A DNA stretch of 64,000 nucleotides from Variovorax sp. PAMC 28711. Lineage in GTDB: Bacteria > Pseudomonadota > Gammaproteobacteria > Burkholderiales > Burkholderiaceae_C. The notes under the pieces were generated by a model. That model was not told the DNA's origin, searched no databases, and saw only the letters and a program-made list of their open reading frames with translations. The translations under genes and the position numbers were made by a program. This document shows positions 48,402 to 62,615 of the stretch, in pieces. How positions within the stretch are numbered: the first letter of the stretch is position 1; every line of letters begins with the position of its first letter. The DNA is taken from the NCBI RefSeq assembly GCF_001577265.1, contig NZ_CP014517.1:3074501-3138500 (forward strand), read 5' to 3'.

Positions 48402-48749
48402 ATGAAGGCAAGTCAATTCAAGCAGCGCGGCATTTCGTTCATCGGACTGCTGTTCGTCGCCATCGTGCTGGCGTGCGTGGGCGTGGTCGCCGCGCAGGTC
48501 ATTCCGACCTTGATCGAGTACCAGGCGATCGACAAGGCCGCGAACAAGGCGAAAGAAGGCAACACGGTGCCCGAAGTCCGCGCGATCTTCGACCGCTCGC
48601 AGGCCATCGACGACTTCAAGCTGAGCGGCAAGGACCTGGACGTGCAAAAGGTCGGCGACAAGGTCGTCGTCGCCTACGCCTACGAGCGCGAAATCCATCT
48701 TTTCGGCCCCGCCTTCCTCACCATGAAGTACAAGGGCCAGTCGCGCTGA
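48402..48749 (+). CDS. DUF4845 family membrane protein
   Basis: The 115-residue protein begins [25 protein letters not shown], a type-IV-pilin-like N-terminus with one helix (about 9-30), and continues with a small soluble domain. It is the DUF4845 protein regularly encoded between lepB and rnc in betaproteobacteria; function unknown. Its stop lies 5 bp before the rnc start. Confidence 0.88.
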   Translation: MKASQFKQRGISFIGLLFVAIVLACVGVVAAQVIPTLIEYQAIDKAANKAKEGNTVPEVRAIFDRSQAIDDFKLSGKDLDVQKVGDKVVVAYAYEREIHLFGPAFLTMKYKGQSR

Positions 48750-48754
48750 ACACC

Positions 48755-49450
48755 GTGAACGGTGGCCTTGCGGCGCTCCAGGCGCGCCTGCAGCACAGCT
48801 TTGGCGACGCCCGCCTGCTCCAGCAGGCGCTCACGCACCGCAGTTTTTCATCGGACCACAACGAACGCCTTGAATTCCTCGGCGATTCGGTCCTGAATCT
48901 CGCGGTGTCGCATCTGCTCTTCGTGCGCCTCGGCACGCTGCCCGAGGGCGACCTCTCGCGCGTGCGCGCCAACCTCGTGAAGCAGGAAACCTTGCATCAG
49001 TTGGCGCTCAGGCTCGGGCTGCCGACGCTGCTGCGACTGGGTGAGGGCGAGTCGCGATCGGGCGGTTCTGCCCGGCCGTCGATTCTGGCCGACGCGCTCG
49101 AGGCGCTGATCGGGGCGGTCTACCTCGACGCGGACTACGCGGCCGCGCAGGCGCTGGTTCACCGGCTCTACGAAGACGTCGAAATGAACCCGCGCATGGA
49201 CGCGGCCGCCAAAGATCCGAAGACCGAATTGCAGGAATGGCTGCAGGGCCACAAAATGAAGCTGCCGGTCTACCGCGTCGCCGGCACGGTCGGCGCAGCG
49301 CACAAACAGACGTTCGAGGTGGAGTGCGAAGTGACGGAGCTGGCGCTCAGAGAACGCGGCATCGGCGGTTCGCGCCGTGCCGGAGAGCAGGCCGCCGCCG
49401 CCGCCATGCTCATCCAATTGAAAAGCCGAAGCCCGAAACAAGCCCCATGA
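48755..49450 (+). CDS. rnc: Ribonuclease III
   Basis: The 231-residue enzyme cuts double-stranded RNA in rRNA and mRNA processing. The signature [14 protein letters not shown] (near 34-47) carries the metal ligands; [13 protein letters not shown] follows, and a dsRNA-binding domain fills the C-terminal 70 residues ([13 protein letters not shown] to [14 protein letters not shown]). GTG 48755 is the start; upstream frame to 48473 would overlap the preceding gene. The stop overlaps era. Confidence 0.95.
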   Translation: MNGGLAALQARLQHSFGDARLLQQALTHRSFSSDHNERLEFLGDSVLNLAVSHLLFVRLGTLPEGDLSRVRANLVKQETLHQLALRLGLPTLLRLGEGESRSGGSARPSILADALEALIGAVYLDADYAAAQALVHRLYEDVEMNPRMDAAAKDPKTELQEWLQGHKMKLPVYRVAGTVGAAHKQTFEVECEVTELALRERGIGGSRRAGEQAAAAAMLIQLKSRSPKQAP

Positions 49451-50421
49451 CGAATCCAGACGATGCCATCCCTTCCGCAGCGCCGCTTGCCGATGCAGCG
49501 ATCGCTGCCGGCCCGATCGGTCCCCAACATTGCGGCCTGATCGCGATCGTCGGCAAACCCAACGTGGGCAAGTCGACGCTGCTCAATGCGCTGGTCGGCC
49601 AGAAGATCAGCATCACGTCGCGCAAAGCGCAGACCACGCGGCACCGCATCACCGGCATGCGCACGTTGGGCGCGACGCAGTTCGTGTTCGTCGACACGCC
49701 CGGTTTCCAGACGCTGCATGCCAATGCGCTCAACAAGTCGCTCAACAAGACGGTGCAGGGCGCCGTCGGCGACGTCGACCTGATCCTGTTCGTGGTCGAG
49801 GCCGGCAGCTTCACGCCGGCCGACGCGCGCGTGCTCAAGCTGCTCGGCAAGGGCATCCCGACGGTGCTGCTCGCCAACAAGCTCGACAACATCCATCGCC
49901 GCGGCGACATCGCCCCGTGGCTGCAGCAAATGCAGGGCAAGCACGCCTTCGCCGAATTCGTGCCGATGTCCGCCAAGAACGCGAAAGATGTCGAGCGGGT
50001 GTTCGGCATCTGCGAGAAATACCTGCCCGAGCAGCCGTGGTTCTATGGCGAAGACGAGCTCACCGACCGCAGCGAGAAGTTCCTGGCGGGTGAACTGGTG
50101 CGCGAGAAACTCTTCCGCCTCACGGGCGACGAGTTGCCCTACACCTCGACCGTGATCATCGACAAGTTCGAGGAAGAACCGCCGCAGAAAAAAGGCCAGA
50201 AGCGCCTTCTGCGCATCGCCGCAACCATCGTGGTCGAGCGCGACGGCCACAAGGCGATGGTGATCGGCGACAAGGGCGAGCGCATCAAGCGCATCGGCAT
50301 GGAGACCCGCGTCGAGCTGGAGAAGCTGGCCGATGCCAAGGTCTTCATCGAGCTCTGGGTCAAGGTGCGTTCCGGTTGGGCCGATGACGAAGCACGGGTT
50401 CGCTCCTTCGGCTACGAATAA
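49447..50421 (+). CDS. era: GTPase Era
   Basis: The 324-residue protein has P-loop GKPNVGKS (36-43), G3 DTPGF and G4 NKLD, then a C-terminal KH domain with [13 protein letters not shown]. Era binds 16S rRNA in 30S maturation. An N-terminal extension of about 25 residues precedes the GTPase core. ATG 49447 overlaps the rnc stop. Confidence 0.97.
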   Translation: MTNPDDAIPSAAPLADAAIAAGPIGPQHCGLIAIVGKPNVGKSTLLNALVGQKISITSRKAQTTRHRITGMRTLGATQFVFVDTPGFQTLHANALNKSLNKTVQGAVGDVDLILFVVEAGSFTPADARVLKLLGKGIPTVLLANKLDNIHRRGDIAPWLQQMQGKHAFAEFVPMSAKNAKDVERVFGICEKYLPEQPWFYGEDELTDRSEKFLAGELVREKLFRLTGDELPYTSTVIIDKFEEEPPQKKGQKRLLRIAATIVVERDGHKAMVIGDKGERIKRIGMETRVELEKLADAKVFIELWVKVRSGWADDEARVRSFGYE

Positions 50422-50427
50422 CGCGGC

Positions 50428-51198
50428 GTGGCCACGCATCGCGTCTCCCACGAACCGGCTTATGTGCTCCATCGCTACGACTGGAGCGAGTCGAGCCTGA
50501 TCCTCGAGGTGTTCACGCGGCACCACGGTCGCATCGCGCTGGTGGCCAAGGGTGCCAAGCGCCCGAGCTCCAATTTCCGGCCCGTGCTGCTGCCGCTGCA
50601 GCCGCTGCAACTCAACTATGGCGGCGATGCGGAAATCCGGGCGCTCAAGGGCGCGGAATGGGTTGGCGGTCATGTCATGCCGACTGGTGAGGCGCTGCTT
50701 TCGGGCCTGTACCTCAACGAGTTGCTGCTGCGTCTTCTCGCCCGCGACGACGCCCATGAAGCGCTGTTCGACGCTTACGCCGGCGTGGTCGAAGTGCTGG
50801 CCGGCGAGCACGTCGGCGCCCAGGCCGCCACGCAGGCGGCCGCCCTGCGCGCCTTCGAGCTGCTGCTGCTGCGCGAAGTCGGTTTGCTGCCGGGGCTCGA
50901 CACACAGACCCTCACGCTCGCGCCGCTCATGGCCGGGGCGAGTTACCGGCTGGTGCCCGAAGCCGGCCTGCGCCAGGCGGAGCAGGGTGAGGCCGCGCTG
51001 GCCGGTGCGGAGTGGGAAGCGCTGCAGCACGCGCTCGACGATCGCGCCCCGTTCACCGCCACGCTGCGCCGCATCGCGACCATGAACGCCGGCACCAACA
51101 GCGCATTGCGAAACCAGTTGCGCGTGCTGCTCAACTACCATTGCGGCGTGTCCACATTGCGCACGCGCCAGATGATGCGAGACCTGCAAGCCCTATGA
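50428..51198 (+). CDS. recO: DNA repair protein RecO
   Basis: The 256-residue protein begins with the OB-fold segment [23 protein letters not shown] and has GAKRPSS and the helical C-terminal part of RecO; zinc cysteines are absent, as in many proteobacterial forms. It loads RecA with RecR in gap repair. The start is GTG 50428, 7 bp after era. Confidence 0.94.
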   Translation: MATHRVSHEPAYVLHRYDWSESSLILEVFTRHHGRIALVAKGAKRPSSNFRPVLLPLQPLQLNYGGDAEIRALKGAEWVGGHVMPTGEALLSGLYLNELLLRLLARDDAHEALFDAYAGVVEVLAGEHVGAQAATQAAALRAFELLLLREVGLLPGLDTQTLTLAPLMAGASYRLVPEAGLRQAEQGEAALAGAEWEALQHALDDRAPFTATLRRIATMNAGTNSALRNQLRVLLNYHCGVSTLRTRQMMRDLQAL

Positions 51199-51953
51199 CA
51201 AACATCCCGGCCACCACCGCACTGTCGGTCAACCTCAACAAGGTCGCGCTGGTGCGAAACACGCGCCATCTCGGCATCCCGAGCGTGCTGTTCGCTGCGT
51301 CGATGTGCCTCGATGCCGGTGCCAACGGCATCACCGTGCACCCGCGGCCCGACGCGCGTCACATTCGCGCGCAGGACGTGCACGACCTGTCGGCGCTGCT
51401 CTCCAGGGACTGGCCGGGCGTCGAGTTCAACATCGAAGGCAATCCGTTCCACAACCTGATGGATTTCGTGCGCGAGCGCCGGCCCCACCAGGCGACCTTC
51501 GTGCCCGACAGCGAAGACCAGGCGACCAGCGACCACGGCTGGCGCTTTCCGGACGATGCCGAGCGCCTGCGTCCGCTCGTCGCCGAAGCGAAGTCGCTCG
51601 GCGTGCGGGTGAGCCTTTTCATGGACCCCGAGCCGCAGATGATGGCCGCGGTCAAGGCGATCGGCGCGGACCGCGTCGAGCTCTATACCGAAGGCTACGC
51701 GGCATCGCGTGGCACGTCGCGTGCCGACGGCGTCCTGAAGCTCTACGTCGAGACGGCGCGCGCGGCACAGGCGGTCGGGCTCGAAGTCAACGCCGGCCAC
51801 GACCTGAGCCGCGACAACCTCAGCGATTTCCTGCGGGCCGTGCGCGGCGTGCGCGAGGTGTCGATCGGCCACGCTTTCGTGTCGGACGCACTCGAACTGG
51901 GTTACGAAGCGACGACCCGCGAGTACCTGCGCTGCATCGCCGACGCCCAGTGA
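51195..51953 (+). CDS. pdxJ: Pyridoxine 5'-phosphate synthase
   Basis: The 252-residue TIM-barrel enzyme makes PNP from 1-deoxyxylulose 5-phosphate and aminoacetone phosphate. [27 protein letters not shown] and [10 protein letters not shown] are the PdxJ motifs. It starts at ATG 51195, overlapping the recO stop, and its own stop overlaps acpS. Confidence 0.96.
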   Translation: MTNIPATTALSVNLNKVALVRNTRHLGIPSVLFAASMCLDAGANGITVHPRPDARHIRAQDVHDLSALLSRDWPGVEFNIEGNPFHNLMDFVRERRPHQATFVPDSEDQATSDHGWRFPDDAERLRPLVAEAKSLGVRVSLFMDPEPQMMAAVKAIGADRVELYTEGYAASRGTSRADGVLKLYVETARAAQAVGLEVNAGHDLSRDNLSDFLRAVRGVREVSIGHAFVSDALELGYEATTREYLRCIADAQ

Positions 51954-52342
51954 TTTACGGCATCGGCACCGACATCTGCGATGTGCGCCGCATCGCGGCC
52001 ACCTTCGCGCGACAGGGCGAGCGCTTTCCCCGCAAGGTGCTGAGCGATGCCGAGTTCGCGATCTGGCAGGCGCGCAGCGCACGCTGGCCCAAACGGGGCG
52101 TCAGCTACCTCGCGACGCGTTTCTCTGCGAAGGAAGCGTTCAGCAAGGCGATCGGCATGGGCATGCGCATGCCGATGACCTGGCGGCTCTGCGAGATCGC
52201 CAACGTGCGCAGCGGCAAGCCGGTGATCGTGCTGCATGGCGAACTCAAGGAATGGTTCGAGGGGCAAGGCCTCACGGCCCATGTCACCGTGACCGATGAA
52301 ACCGATTACGCGGCGAGCTTCGTCGTCGTGGAAAAAGCATGA
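51950..52342 (+). CDS. acpS: Holo-[acyl-carrier-protein] synthase
   Basis: The 130-residue enzyme transfers phosphopantetheine to ACP (Ser 37 of AcpP). [12 protein letters not shown] with the metal-binding Asp residues, and [13 protein letters not shown] with the catalytic Glu, identify it. The start is GTG 51950 inside the pdxJ stop (GTGA). Confidence 0.95.
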   Translation: MIYGIGTDICDVRRIAATFARQGERFPRKVLSDAEFAIWQARSARWPKRGVSYLATRFSAKEAFSKAIGMGMRMPMTWRLCEIANVRSGKPVIVLHGELKEWFEGQGLTAHVTVTDETDYAASFVVVEKA

Positions 52343-53418
52343 ACGATCCGATCCACGCGCCGCTCATCATCGATGTGGCCGGCACCGAACTCACGCAGGC
52401 CGATCGCCGCCGGCTGGCCGATCCGCTGGTGGGCGGCGTGATCCATTTCGCCCGCAACTGGCAGGACCGCGCCCAGCTCACTGCGCTCAACGCCGAGCTG
52501 AAATCGCTCCGGCCCGACTTGCTCATCAGCGTCGACCACGAAGGCGGTCGCGTGCAGCGGTTTCGCAGCGACGGGTTCACGCGCTTGCCGTCGATGCGCT
52601 CGCTGGGCGACCTGTGGATGGCCGACGCGATGCGCGCCACGCAGGTCGCGACCGCTTGCGGCTACGTGCTCGCGGCCGAGCTGCGTGCGACCGGTGTCGA
52701 CTTCAGCTTCACGCCGGTGCTCGACCTCGATCATGGCGAAAGCAGCGTCATCGGCGACCGCAGTTTTCACCGCGATCCGCGCGTGGTCGCGTTGCTGGCC
52801 AAGAGCCTTGCGCTGGGCCTGTTGCAGGCCGGCATGGGCAGTTGCGGCAAGCACTTCCCAGGGCACGGTTTCGTCAAGGCGGATTCGCATGTCGCCATCC
52901 CGGTCGACCGGCGCAGCCTCAAGGCCATCCTGGCCGACGATGCACAACCGTTTCGCTGGCTCGCCAACACGCTCGGCGCGGTGATGCCGGCGCATGTGAT
53001 CTACCCGAAAGTCGACGCGCGGCCCGCCGGTTTTTCCGCGAAGTGGTTGCAGGACATCTTGCGCACCCGTCTCGCGTTCGACGGCGCCGTGTTCAGCGAC
53101 GACCTGAGCATGGAGGCTGCGCGCCGTATCGACGGCCAGCTGCTGAGCTACACCGACGCCGCACTGGCCGCGCTGGACGCTGGCTGCGACCTCGCATTGC
53201 TCTGCAACCAGAGCGTGGGCGAGGGCGCGCCGCTCGATGAATTGCTCGATGGCTTTTCGCGGGCGCGCCGCAGCGGGCGCTGGAAGCCGGTTGCGGCCAG
53301 CGAACGGCGCCGCCGTGCCTTGCTGCCAGCGACGCCGGCAACGGCGTGGGACGCGATGACGCGTTCGACCGCCTACCGCAACGCACTCGATCTGCTGTCG
53401 AATCCGGGGACACCATGA
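52339..53418 (+). CDS. nagZ: Beta-N-acetylglucosaminidase NagZ
   Basis: The 359-residue cytosolic GH3 enzyme trims GlcNAc from anhydro-muropeptides during cell-wall recycling. [12 protein letters not shown], the loop CGKHFPGHG and the nucleophile region VFSDDLSM are present. ATG 52339 overlaps the acpS stop. Confidence 0.95.
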   Translation: MNDPIHAPLIIDVAGTELTQADRRRLADPLVGGVIHFARNWQDRAQLTALNAELKSLRPDLLISVDHEGGRVQRFRSDGFTRLPSMRSLGDLWMADAMRATQVATACGYVLAAELRATGVDFSFTPVLDLDHGESSVIGDRSFHRDPRVVALLAKSLALGLLQAGMGSCGKHFPGHGFVKADSHVAIPVDRRSLKAILADDAQPFRWLANTLGAVMPAHVIYPKVDARPAGFSAKWLQDILRTRLAFDGAVFSDDLSMEAARRIDGQLLSYTDAALAALDAGCDLALLCNQSVGEGAPLDELLDGFSRARRSGRWKPVAASERRRRALLPATPATAWDAMTRSTAYRNALDLLSNPGTP

Positions 53419-54208
53419 CCCATCCTGCTGCAGAAGCCTCCGACCTGTTCTGGCGTGCCTGGCAAGTCGGCGCCGCCATGGATACGTTGCCCGATCGTTG
53501 TCGGCCGACCTCACGTACCGAGGGCTACGCCGTGCAGGCGCGGCTCGAGCCGCGCAGCGCGAAGCCGGTGGCGGGATGGAAGATCGCGGCCACCAGCATC
53601 GCGGGCAGAAGCACATCAACGTCAGCGGCCCGCTCGCGGGCCGGCTGTTCGCCGAGCGCATTCACGCGGACGGCGCCACGCTGTCGATGGCGGGCAATCG
53701 CATGGCGGTGGCCGAGGCCGAATTCGTCTTCGAGATGGCGCACGACCTGGTGCCGCGCACGGCGCCGTACAGCCAAACCGAAGTGATGGCTGCCGTCGCC
53801 GAACTGCACCTCGGCATCGAAGTGCCGAACTCGCGCTTTCTGAATTTCGTCGGCGCCGGCGAGGCTCAGCTCATTGCCGACAACGCCTGCGGCCACGAAT
53901 TCGTCCTTGGCCCGCGTGTCGACATCGCCTGGCGCGACATCGAACTGGCGGCACATGCCGTGCACGCGACTGTCGAAGGCACGTCGCGCCGCTACGAACG
54001 CGACGGCATCGGCGCCAACGTGCTGGGCGACCCGCGCATCGCACTCACCTGGCTCGCGAACGAGTTGTCGTCGTTGGGCGTCACGCTCGGAGCGGGGCAA
54101 CTCGTGACAACGGGGACGTGCGTGGTGCCGCTCGAAATTGCCGTGGGCGATACGGTGACCGCCGACTTCGGCGTGCTGGGCGTCGTGTCGGCGCGCTTTA
54201 CGGCTTGA
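53415..54208 (+). CDS. 2-keto-4-pentenoate hydratase family protein, frame broken
   Basis: A frame from ATG 53415 (overlapping the nagZ stop) reads through GWKIAATSIAG and then loses the family pattern. From about 53604 the next frame continues QKHINVSGPLAGRLFAERI to 54208 with AEAEFVFEMAHDL, NVLGDPRIALTWLANEL and GDTVTADFG, typical of MhpD-type hydratases. One extra G in GCGGGC at about 53601-53606 restores a 264-residue protein; the span is one base short of a multiple of three. The fold hydrates 2-hydroxypentadienoates or related acids; substrate unknown. The 3' end overlaps the convergent gene by 11 bp. Confidence 0.8.
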
Positions 54209-54722
54209 GCGGATCGAGATCGGTCGACCACAGGCGCGCGCCGCCGCCTTCCAGGTGCGTCAGGTAGAGCCGAAGATCGAGTTCCAGCCGGTGGTAATCC
54301 GGCTCCATGTGCGTGCACAGCGAATAGAAGGCCTTGTCATGATCGCGCTCTTTCATGTGTGCGAGCTCGTGCACGACGATCATGCGCAGCCATCCTTCGG
54401 GGACTTCCTTGAAGAGGCTGGCCACCCGGATCTCGCGCTTCGCTTTCAGCTTGCCGCCCTGCACGCGCGACACCGTCGTGTGCGTGCCCAGCGCGTTGCG
54501 GATCACGTGCAGCTTGTTGTCGAACATCACCTTGGCGAGCGGCGGCGCGTTGCGCATGAACTCGCCCCTGAGCGCATTCACGTAGTCGTAGAGCGCACGA
54601 TCGGTGCGCACCGTGTGCACCTCGGTGTAGCGATTCTTCAGCAGCGCGCCGAGGCCGTCGTCGGCGATCAGTTGCTGCACTTGGGCCTGTAACGTCGGCG
54701 CGTAGCCCGACAGGTATCTCAT
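54198..54722 (-). CDS. YgjP-like zinc metallopeptidase (DUF45)
   Basis: The 174-residue protein has the metallopeptidase motif HELAHMKERDHDKAFY (HExxH, third His ligand later), as in the YgjP/WLM DUF45 group. No signal peptide or membrane helix is evident. ATG 54722 overlaps the stop of the Hsp70-like gene, so the two are coupled. Target unknown. Confidence 0.88.
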   Translation of the reverse strand: MRYLSGYAPTLQAQVQQLIADDGLGALLKNRYTEVHTVRTDRALYDYVNALRGEFMRNAPPLAKVMFDNKLHVIRNALGTHTTVSRVQGGKLKAKREIRVASLFKEVPEGWLRMIVVHELAHMKERDHDKAFYSLCTHMEPDYHRLELDLRLYLTHLEGGGARLWSTDLDPLKP

Positions 54723-55980
54723 CGAAATCGTGCCGCGCACGCGAGGCCCGCGGCCACGCCGCCGAACAGGTCGCCCTCAATCAGCGGGACGCCGACGAAG
54801 CTCTTGCGCAACGCCTGCTGGAACGGTCGCAGCGCCGACGAACCGCCGGTCAGATAGACCGCGTCGAGGTCGTTGCTGCGCAGGCCCGCGCGCTTCACGC
54901 AGGCATGGGCGCACGCGACCACGCTGTCGAGCAGCGCGGCCAGTTGCTGCGCCATGTCGGCGGGCGAGAGCGAGGCGGCCAGCTCGACTTCGAGGTAGGA
55001 CAAATCGATCGACACCGTGGCGTCGCTGATGGAGCCATCGATCTTGGCCTGCTCCACATCGCTCGCGATGCGATGGCCGTCGCGTTCTTCCAGTGCGGTC
55101 ATCAGGCGTTGATGCAGCCGCGGGTCGCTGTAGCTCGTGCGCAGTTCCTGCGCCTGGCGGATGGCCTTGGGTGCATAGAGCCAATTGATGAGGTGCCACG
55201 ACGACAGTTCGAAGAACACCTTGCTCGGGACTTCGCGCCCCTGCACGCCGGTGTGCCGGAAACCGAGGAGCGGCATCACGCGGTCGAGGTTCAGGCGCTG
55301 GTCGAAATCGGTGCCGCCGATGTGCACGCCGGTGGTGGCGAGCACGTCGTCGTCGCGTTCGGCGCGCAAGGCGCGTTCGGGCCCCACGCGCACCACGGTG
55401 AAGTCGGAGGTGCCGCCGCCGATGTCGACGATCAGGATGACCGACTCCTTCGTCACGCGTTGCTCGTAGTCGAAGGCCGCGGCGATCGGCTCGAGCTGGA
55501 AGGCGATGTCCTTGAAGCCGGCCGCGTGCGCCGCGTGGCGCAGGCTCTCTTCGGCGCGCTGGTCACGCTTGTCGTCGTCGTCGACGAAGTGCACCGGCCG
55601 GCCGATCACGACCCGGCTGGGGCGCATGCCGAGTTCGGTCTCGGCGCGGTTGCCGAGCTCGTGCAGGAAGCGCGCGATGATGTCCTCGAAGCTCACCAGC
55701 CCGTCGTAGATCGCGGTTTTTTCCTGCATGAGCGCACTGCCCAGCAAGCTCTTGAGCGAGCGCATCAGGCGCCCCTCGGTCCCCGCCAAATAGAGGGCGA
55801 TCGCTTCGCGGCCGAAGTGCGTGCTGCGGTCTTCGGCGTTGAAGAAGATGGCCGTCGGCAGCGTGGTCGCGCTGCCTTCGACCGGCAGCAGGCGCGCGGT
55901 GCCGTCGACCCGGCAGGCGACCGCGGAGTTGGAGGTGCCGAAGTCGATGCCGATCGAAGGCGCGGCGATGGCGGCCGTGC

Positions 55981-55984
<4 letters not shown>
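54719..55984 (-). CDS. Hsp70-family protein, YegD-like
   Basis: The 421-residue protein has the actin/Hsp70 ATPase motifs [13 protein letters not shown] (phosphate 1), [13 protein letters not shown] (phosphate 2) and [13 protein letters not shown] (adenosine), but no peptide-binding domain, so it is the YegD-type short relative and not DnaK. The start is a TTG at 55984 overlapping the lysS stop (TTGA). It is followed by the YgjP-like peptidase; function unknown. Confidence 0.9.
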
Positions 55985-57540
<1,556 letters not shown>

Positions 57541-57573
57541 GGTGCGAATTTTAGCCCGTCCACCCTGTCGAAT

Positions 57574-57594
57574 TTGCTATCAAAGAGATAGCAA
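57574..57594. repeat. Short intergenic palindrome (GCTATC-N5-GATAGC)
   Basis: TTGCTATC, AAAGA, GATAGCAA is a perfect 8-bp stem between lysS and the LON-domain gene, with the same six-base core as the palindrome at 28136-28152. Confidence 0.6.
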
Positions 57595-57595
57595 G

Positions 57596-58243
57596 CTATT
57601 CAGCAATCCCAGTGCGTGCGAGCAGATCGCTGACGAGTTCGAGCCGCATCAGCGGGCTGTCGAGTTCCATGAGCCGTTGTCGGGCGGCGGTCGATACCGG
57701 CAGCATTTCGCACCAGCGGTTGGCGACCCATCCACAATCGTCGAAGCGGCGGGGCGATCCGATCGGCAGCGGCGACGTGTCGCCGGTCTCCATGCGTTGC
57801 CGCTCCTCCAGCGCATCGACCAGGCGCTTCAGCGCGACGGCCGTGTGCCCCAGATCGTCGGGGATGGCCAGGGCGACGTCGTCGGCCATCGCCTCGACGT
57901 CGGCCGTCCAGAGACCGTATTTCTGCAGCGCGCTGGCCTGGACGCGAAAGCGCTGCGTCCCGAGGCACTCGATCTGCAGAAGGCCGGCTTGCGGCGCTTC
58001 GAAGGTCTTGATCGTGGCGAGCGTACCGACCGCTGCGAAGCTCTCGGTGGCGGCACCGGCCTTGCGCACCTCGTCGCCTTGCGACAGCGCCACCACGCCG
58101 AAGGGCGCGCCGTGCTTGTGGCACTTGCCGATCATGTCGAGGTAACGCACCTCGAAGATGCGCAACGGCAGCACGCCGTCCGGAAAAAGGACCGCGCCCA
58201 GGGAGAACAAAGGCAGCGAATACAGAAGGGGTTGTGTCGTCAT
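57596..58243 (-). CDS. LON substrate-binding domain protein
   Basis: The 215-residue protein consists only of the N-terminal domain of Lon: LPLFSLGAVLFPDGVLPLRIFEVRYLDM, split here as LPLFSLGAVLFPDG followed by LRIFEVRY, then a helical part. No AAA+ or protease domain follows. Stand-alone LON domains are common in proteobacteria; role unknown. ATG 58243 is chosen over the longer frame to 58267. It is transcribed away from yggT (50 bp). Confidence 0.88.
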   Translation of the reverse strand: MTTQPLLYSLPLFSLGAVLFPDGVLPLRIFEVRYLDMIGKCHKHGAPFGVVALSQGDEVRKAGAATESFAAVGTLATIKTFEAPQAGLLQIECLGTQRFRVQASALQKYGLWTADVEAMADDVALAIPDDLGHTAVALKRLVDALEERQRMETGDTSPLPIGSPRRFDDCGWVANRWCEMLPVSTAARQRLMELDSPLMRLELVSDLLARTGIAE

Positions 58244-58292
58244 CGATGAGCCTCGCGTGGCTATCATCGCACTCCGTCAAAAGACCGCACAC

Positions 58293-58850
58293 ATGCTCTA
58301 CCAGATCCCCTCGTTCCTGCTCGACGTGATCGTCGGCCTCCTCGGCGGCGCCTGCCTGCTGCGGCTCTACATGCAATACCACCGTGTGCCGTTCGGCAAT
58401 CCGCTCGGGCGCTTCGTGTTCGCCATCACCGACTGGATCGTGATGCCGCTGCGGCGCATCGTGCCGTCGTACAAGCGCTGGGACCTGGCCAGCCCGATCG
58501 CGGCCTGGCTGCTGGTGATGGCGAAATTCCTGCTGCTGTGGCTGCTGCTTGGCGACTTCGGAAAGATCGCGATCCTTCCACTGATTTCGCTGGTCGGCTT
58601 GCTGCAGCTGGCGGTGTCGGGACTGACCGCGCTGTTGATCGTCTACGCGATCCTGTCGTGGGTGCCGTCGGCCAATTCGATGCTGCTGGAGCTCATCGGT
58701 CGGCTGGCCGAGCCCGTGGTTCGGCCGTTCCGCCGTTTCATCCCGCTGGTCGGCGGCGTCGACCTGTCGCCGCTGGCCGCCATCGTGATGCTGCAGGTGA
58801 TCGCGATCGTCCTGGGCAACGCGATGGGCTGGGCCTTTTCGCTGGGTTAA
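58293..58850 (+). CDS. yggT: YggT family membrane protein
   Basis: The 185-residue protein contains two YGGT repeats with hydrophobic helices near 5-25, 70-95, 105-130 and 160-180, and the motifs FVFAITDWIVMPLRRIVPS and RLAEPVVRPFRRFIPL. The family is linked to membrane or septum function and osmotic stress; exact role unknown. ATG 58293 fits; upstream frame is shadow. Confidence 0.9.
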   Translation: MLYQIPSFLLDVIVGLLGGACLLRLYMQYHRVPFGNPLGRFVFAITDWIVMPLRRIVPSYKRWDLASPIAAWLLVMAKFLLLWLLLGDFGKIAILPLISLVGLLQLAVSGLTALLIVYAILSWVPSANSMLLELIGRLAEPVVRPFRRFIPLVGGVDLSPLAAIVMLQVIAIVLGNAMGWAFSLG

Positions 58851-58860
58851 CGGTGGCGGG

Positions 58861-59732
58861 TCAGACGACCGCGTCGGCCGGCTGGCGCAGCAGCATCGCC
58901 AGCGTGCTGGCGATCGTCTTGCGCAACTCGCGACGGTCGCTGATGAAGTCGATCGCGCCTTTGGTCTGCAGGAATTCCGAGCGCTGGAAGCCTTCGGGCA
59001 AGGTCACACGCACGGTCGATTCGATCACGCGCGGCCGGCGAAGCCGATCAGTGCCTTGGGTTCGGCAATCACCACGTCCCCGACGAAGGCGAAGCCGGCC
59101 GAGACACCGCCCATGGTCGGGTCGGTAAGCACGCTGATGTAGGGCAGCCCCTTTTTTGCCAGGCGGGTGAGCGCCGCGTTGGTCTTGGCCATCTGCATGA
59201 GCGAAAGCAGACCTTCCTGCATACGTGCACCGCCGGTCGCGGTGAAGCAGATGAAGGGCACTTTCTGCTCGATGGCGGTTTCGACGCCGCGCACGAAGCG
59301 CTCGCCGACCACGCTGCCCATGCTGCCGCCCATGAACTCGAACTCGAAGCACGCGACCACGACGCTGATGCTGTGCACGGAACCGCCGAGCACGACCAGC
59401 GCATCGGTTTCGCCGGTGTTCTCGAGTGCTTCTTTGAGCCGCTCGGGGTATTTGCGGCTGTCCTTGAATTTCAGTGCGTCGATCGGCAGCACTTCCTGAC
59501 CGACTTCGTAGCGGCCTTCGGCGTCCAGAAAACTGTCGAGGCGGGCGCGGGCGCGGATACGGAAGTGGTGCGTGCAGCTCGGGCACACGTTCTGGTTGTG
59601 CTCGAGGTCGGTCTTGTAGAGCACCGTCTCGCAACTCGGGCATTTGATCCAGAGCCCTTCGGGCACCTGGCGGCGTTCGCTCGGGTCGGTCTGGGCAATT
59701 TTCGAGGGCAGCAGTTTTTCAAGCCAGCTCAT
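58861..59732 (-). CDS. accD: Acetyl-CoA carboxylase carboxyltransferase beta subunit, frame broken
   Basis: From ATG 59732 the frame reads a normal AccD: zinc ribbon CPSCETVLY and CPSCTHHF (about 31-57), carboxyltransferase core with [15 protein letters not shown], then [10 protein letters not shown], where it stops at 59025 as GRA. The next frame continues [17 protein letters not shown] to 58861. One inserted C near 59031-59037 restores 290 residues, and the 872-base span is one short of a multiple of three. AccD is required for malonyl-CoA synthesis and hence essential, so the break is most likely an assembly indel. It follows trpA in the classical trpBA-accD order. Confidence 0.93.
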
Positions 59733-59759
59733 TGGGGGAGATCTCCTGAAGTTCGCGGA

Positions 59760-60601
59760 TTATCGGCCAGCCGCGTTCTTGGCGGTGGCGGCGGGCAGGG
59801 CATCGAGGGCTTCGCGGATGCCGGCAAGGAATTCGGAGACGAGCGGCACGACCTGTTCGCGCGGCTGGCCCTCGATCAGCTGGATGATCTTCGTGCCGAT
59901 CACGACCGCATCGGCGGCCGAGCCGACCGCCTGCGCGGTGCGTGCGTCGCGGATGCCGAAGCCCACGCCGACCGGGATGTTCACGTGCGCCCGGATGCGC
60001 GGGATCATGCGGCCGACCGCTTCGGTATCGAGGTGGCCGGCACCCGTCACGCCCTTGAGAGAAACGTAGTAGACGTAGCCCGTGGCGATGCGCGCGACCT
60101 GCGCCATGCGCTCGTCGGTGCTCGTGGGGGCCAGCAGGAAGATGAGGTCGATGTTCGCGGCGTGCAGGCGGGCGGCGAACGCTTCGCATTCTTCGGGCGG
60201 GTAGTCGACGATCAACAGGCCGTCAACGCCGGCTGCCGCCGCGTCGCGGATGAAGGCGTCGCGCCCATGCACCAGGTCGTATTTCTCGACCGGGTTGGCA
60301 TAGCCCATCAAGACCACCGGCGTGCTCGCGTCCTCCGCCCGGAAAGCGCTCACCATCGCGAGCACCTGCTTCATGCCGACGCCCATCGCAAGCGCCGCTT
60401 CGCCGGCTTTCTGGATGACCGGGCCGTCGGCCATCGGGTCGGAGAACGGCACGCCGAGCTCGATCACGTCGGCGCCTGCCGCGACCATGCCGTGCATGAG
60501 CTCCGGCGTGATGTCGGCGAACGGAAAGCCCGCGGTGACATACGGAATCAGCGCACGGCGGCCGTCTTTTTTTAACGCCTTGAAGGTGGCGGCAATGCGG
60601 C

Positions 60602-60605
<4 letters not shown>
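59760..60605 (-). CDS. trpA: Tryptophan synthase alpha subunit
   Basis: The 281-residue TIM-barrel protein cleaves indole-3-glycerol phosphate. Catalytic Glu 49 and Asp 60 are in [15 protein letters not shown] at the same numbers as in E. coli; [13 protein letters not shown] and GVGFGIRD bind the phosphate. ATG 60605 overlaps the trpB stop. Confidence 0.96.
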
Positions 60606-61882
<1,277 letters not shown>

Positions 61883-61931
61883 GGTCTCGATCGGTGGGCT
61901 GCACCCGGTCGATACGCGCCGGTGCAGCAAA

Positions 61932-62615
61932 TCAGGAGGGGAAGGCGTCGGCCGCCCGGACGGCGGCCACGAATTCGCGGATCTTGCCGGCGTCCTTGAT
62001 GCCCCTGGAGGCCTCGACGCCGGAGCTCACGTCAACGGACAGCGCCTTGCAACGTGTCCGGAGCGCGCGAATGCCATCGCCCACGTTTGCAGGTGTGAGT
62101 CCACCACTCAAGACGAGGTGAGCGTCGACGGCGTGAGGAAGAAGTGACCAATCGAATGCCTTGCCGCCACCGCCAAAACCGTCGACATGAGCGTCGAGCA
62201 GGATGGCCTGGGCGCGGGAGAAATCGGAAGCGTATTTTACGAGGTCGAAGCCGGCACCTGCGGCGCCGAGGGGAATCCGCGCGGCGCGGAGGAATCGGTG
62301 CCGTCCCTGGCCGCTGGATTCCCAGCATTGCGCGGGCGTTTCGTCCCCGTGAAATTGCGCCGAGGCGCCCGCCACGGCAGCCAAAGCCGCGATCGCTCCA
62401 GCGGCAGATTCGTTGACGAACAGCAACACCGGCGTGACGAAGGGAGGTAAGCGCGAAGCCAGTTCGGCCGCACGCTCTGGTGTCACGGCGCGCGGGCTTG
62501 CCGCATAGAGCACGAAGCCGACGGCATCGGCGCCGGCTTCGACCGCCGCGTCGACGTCTTCTTCACGGGTCAGGCCGCAAATTTTCAAGCGGGTGCGGGC
62601 AGCGAAGGATGTCAT
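61932..62615 (-). CDS. trpF: Phosphoribosylanthranilate isomerase
   Basis: The 227-residue TIM-barrel enzyme of tryptophan synthesis begins [13 protein letters not shown] with the catalytic Cys 13; [18 protein letters not shown] supplies the Asp, and [10 protein letters not shown] the phosphate site. Its start overlaps the truA stop by 4 bp. Confidence 0.96.
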   Translation of the reverse strand: MTSFAARTRLKICGLTREEDVDAAVEAGADAVGFVLYAASPRAVTPERAAELASRLPPFVTPVLLFVNESAAGAIAALAAVAGASAQFHGDETPAQCWESSGQGRHRFLRAARIPLGAAGAGFDLVKYASDFSRAQAILLDAHVDGFGGGGKAFDWSLLPHAVDAHLVLSGGLTPANVGDGIRALRTRCKALSVDVSSGVEASRGIKDAGKIREFVAAVRAADAFPS